From positions 14,187 to 21,630 of the forward strand of contig NZ_DKLM01000074.1 of NCBI RefSeq assembly GCF_002455975.1: 7,444 bases of DNA, in the 5' to 3' direction. Below, piece after piece: positions 6,448-7,444 of the stretch; within the stretch, counting starts at the first letter, position 1; each line of letters opens with the position of its first letter. The notes beneath the pieces are model-generated. The model saw only the letters and a list, made by a program, of their open reading frames with translations. It had not been told where the DNA came from and did no database searches. The stretch comes from Clostridium sp. UBA6640. Lineage in GTDB: Bacteria; Bacillota; Clostridia; Clostridiales; Clostridiaceae. A program made the translations under genes and the position numbers.

Positions 6448-7296
6448 ATGAAGGTGCAAGCCCAAAATGTTTCTGCTGAGTTGATGAAGCTGTTAAAAGA
6501 TAAAGAGGAATATGCTGTTCATAGCTGCTTTGAAAGTGGATTTAATATAAAAGTAAATAAATTTTTATGTTTTGTTGGAAACAGACAAAACACCAAATTA
6601 CCATATGGTATTTTACTTAAAGAACAGCATATATCCCCATTATTAGAATTAATAAATAGCAGAAAGATTAGTTTTCTTTGGAATAAAGAAACGAGTCAAC
6701 TGGTAGCAGAAGGAATTACAATAGAATTTAAAGGATGCAAATCTTTTAGCAGTTTTTTAGACCAGAAGCCCTGTAAAATATCAAGATGTTGTTTTGATTT
6801 GCTTAAAGATAATATTGATATGAATATGAAGACGGGACTGGGAGTATCCTTATGGCAATTAATAGATGAAGATAATAGGGCAAGAGAGACACTATATTCC
6901 AGTTTCCAAAGCAAAGACAAAGATTTTATAAAGTCAATTTTGTTAAAATGGGTAGGATATGGATTAGGATTAACTCCAGCAGGGGATGATTTTTTAGTAG
7001 GTATTTTATTTGCCCATAAAATATGTAATATATTAAGTGAGGAATTTTTAGAAGGACTAGAGGAAATTATTAAAGAGGAAAAATATACAACAGATATTAG
7101 TACACATTATTACATCAGTGCCTTTGAAAATTGTTATAATGATGCTTTGCTTGATATGTATCAGGCGTTGATTACAGGTGATAAAAAAATGGTGAGAAGA
7201 AGCATAGATAAAATTCTTGAATTTGGACATACCTCAGGCCGTGATATGATGGCGGGCATTCTTGTAGGACTAAATTTATGGATTAAAAGGTTGTAA
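6448..7296 (+). CDS. allH: DUF2877 protein YlbF/AllH, subunit of oxamate carbamoyltransferase
   Basis: This 282-residue cytosolic protein is a DUF2877 (YlbF family) member, near the usual family length of about 270-300. The family signature GLTPAGDDFLVG is at 174-185. Two further conserved blocks follow: TTDISTHYYISAFENC (214-229) and FGHTSGRDMMAGILVGL (259-275). The N-terminal part (1-130) is more divergent and rich in Cys and Lys. It is the third component of the AllFGH oxamate carbamoyltransferase, and its position directly after allG fits that role. Its individual contribution to catalysis is not evident from sequence. GAGGTGA at 6435-6441, six bases before the ATG, supports the start. 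The allG-allH gap is 44 bases, the largest within the allF-allG-allH set. The stop codon directly abuts an inverted-repeat element, but the C-terminus looks complete by family comparison. Confidence 0.9.
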   Translation: MKVQAQNVSAELMKLLKDKEEYAVHSCFESGFNIKVNKFLCFVGNRQNTKLPYGILLKEQHISPLLELINSRKISFLWNKETSQLVAEGITIEFKGCKSFSSFLDQKPCKISRCCFDLLKDNIDMNMKTGLGVSLWQLIDEDNRARETLYSSFQSKDKDFIKSILLKWVGYGLGLTPAGDDFLVGILFAHKICNILSEEFLEGLEEIIKEEKYTTDISTHYYISAFENCYNDALLDMYQALITGDKKMVRRSIDKILEFGHTSGRDMMAGILVGLNLWIKRL

Positions 7297-7444
7297 GGCA
7301 TCTTCAAAAAATAAATAAGTCAGTATGCTCGTCTATTTTGTGTTATACTGCGTTAACAGAACCCTTAGATAGCTCTACTATCTGCGGAACCTATTTCCTT
7401 GTTTAACTCAAAATATACTTCTCATCTTTGACTTATTATTTATT
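7297..7444. repeat. Imperfect inverted-repeat (MITE-like) element, cut by the window end
   Basis: The whole 148-base tail is built as nested inverted repeats and holds no open reading frame. The left arm contains AATAAGTCA (7314-7322), and its exact complement TGACTTATT is at 7429-7437. With a three-base insertion allowed, the match runs on to the window edge. Further in, TATTTTGTGTTA (7334-7345) pairs with TAACTCAAAATA (7404-7415) at 11 of 12 positions. A smaller pair, CAGTAT (7321-7326) and ATACTG (7345-7350), lies within the left arm. The left edge appears to be GGCATCTTC (7297-7305), right after the allH stop codon, so the right edge should lie about a dozen bases beyond the window. This layout fits a short non-autonomous transposable element or dispersed structured repeat. 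It could also serve as an operon terminator, since the right arm is T-rich on the + strand. Confidence 0.55.
7367..7383. repeat. Central hairpin of the inverted-repeat element
   Basis: AGATAG (7367-7372) and CTATCT (7378-7383) form a perfect six-base stem around the five-base loop CTCTA. It lies near the middle of the larger inverted-repeat element, where the tip of the whole fold would be expected. No U-run follows, so it is not a stand-alone intrinsic terminator. Confidence 0.55.

Overview
The window is A+T-rich DNA with AGA-rich arginine codons, strong GGAGG-type ribosome binding sites and six consecutive genes all on the + strand. This composition suggests a low-GC Firmicute, most likely an anaerobic Clostridia-type organism. 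The genus cannot be fixed from the sequence alone.

Layout: 40-1293 encodes an MFS permease. 1332-2123 encodes (S)-ureidoglycine aminohydrolase (AllE). A 169-base gap (2124-2292) holds short direct repeats and may contain an internal promoter or operator. 2293-3342 encodes ureidoglycolate dehydrogenase (AllD). It is followed closely by 3363-5120 (FdrA/AllF), 5138-6403 (DUF1116, YlbE/AllG) and 6448-7296 (DUF2877, YlbF/AllH). From 7297 to the window edge there is no gene. That stretch is an imperfect inverted-repeat element, apparently MITE-like and cut by the end of the window.

The genes form an operon for the oxidative, energy-conserving arm of anaerobic allantoin (purine) degradation. AllE releases ammonia from (S)-ureidoglycine to give (S)-ureidoglycolate. 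AllD oxidises that to oxalurate with NAD+. AllF, AllG and AllH together are the oxamate carbamoyltransferase, which phosphorolyses oxalurate to oxamate and carbamoyl phosphate. A carbamate kinase (AllK/ArcC type) would then make ATP, CO2 and ammonia, but no such gene lies in this window. The MFS protein probably imports a ureide or exports an end product such as oxamate; the sequence does not decide which. Allantoinase, allantoate amidohydrolase, carbamate kinase and a regulator are all absent and should lie outside the window.

The main points for follow-up are the three-gene carbamoyltransferase, which is easily misannotated as an acyl-CoA synthetase plus two DUF proteins, the unassigned permease, and the inverted-repeat element abutting the allH stop codon. 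I do not see evidence of a wholly new system.
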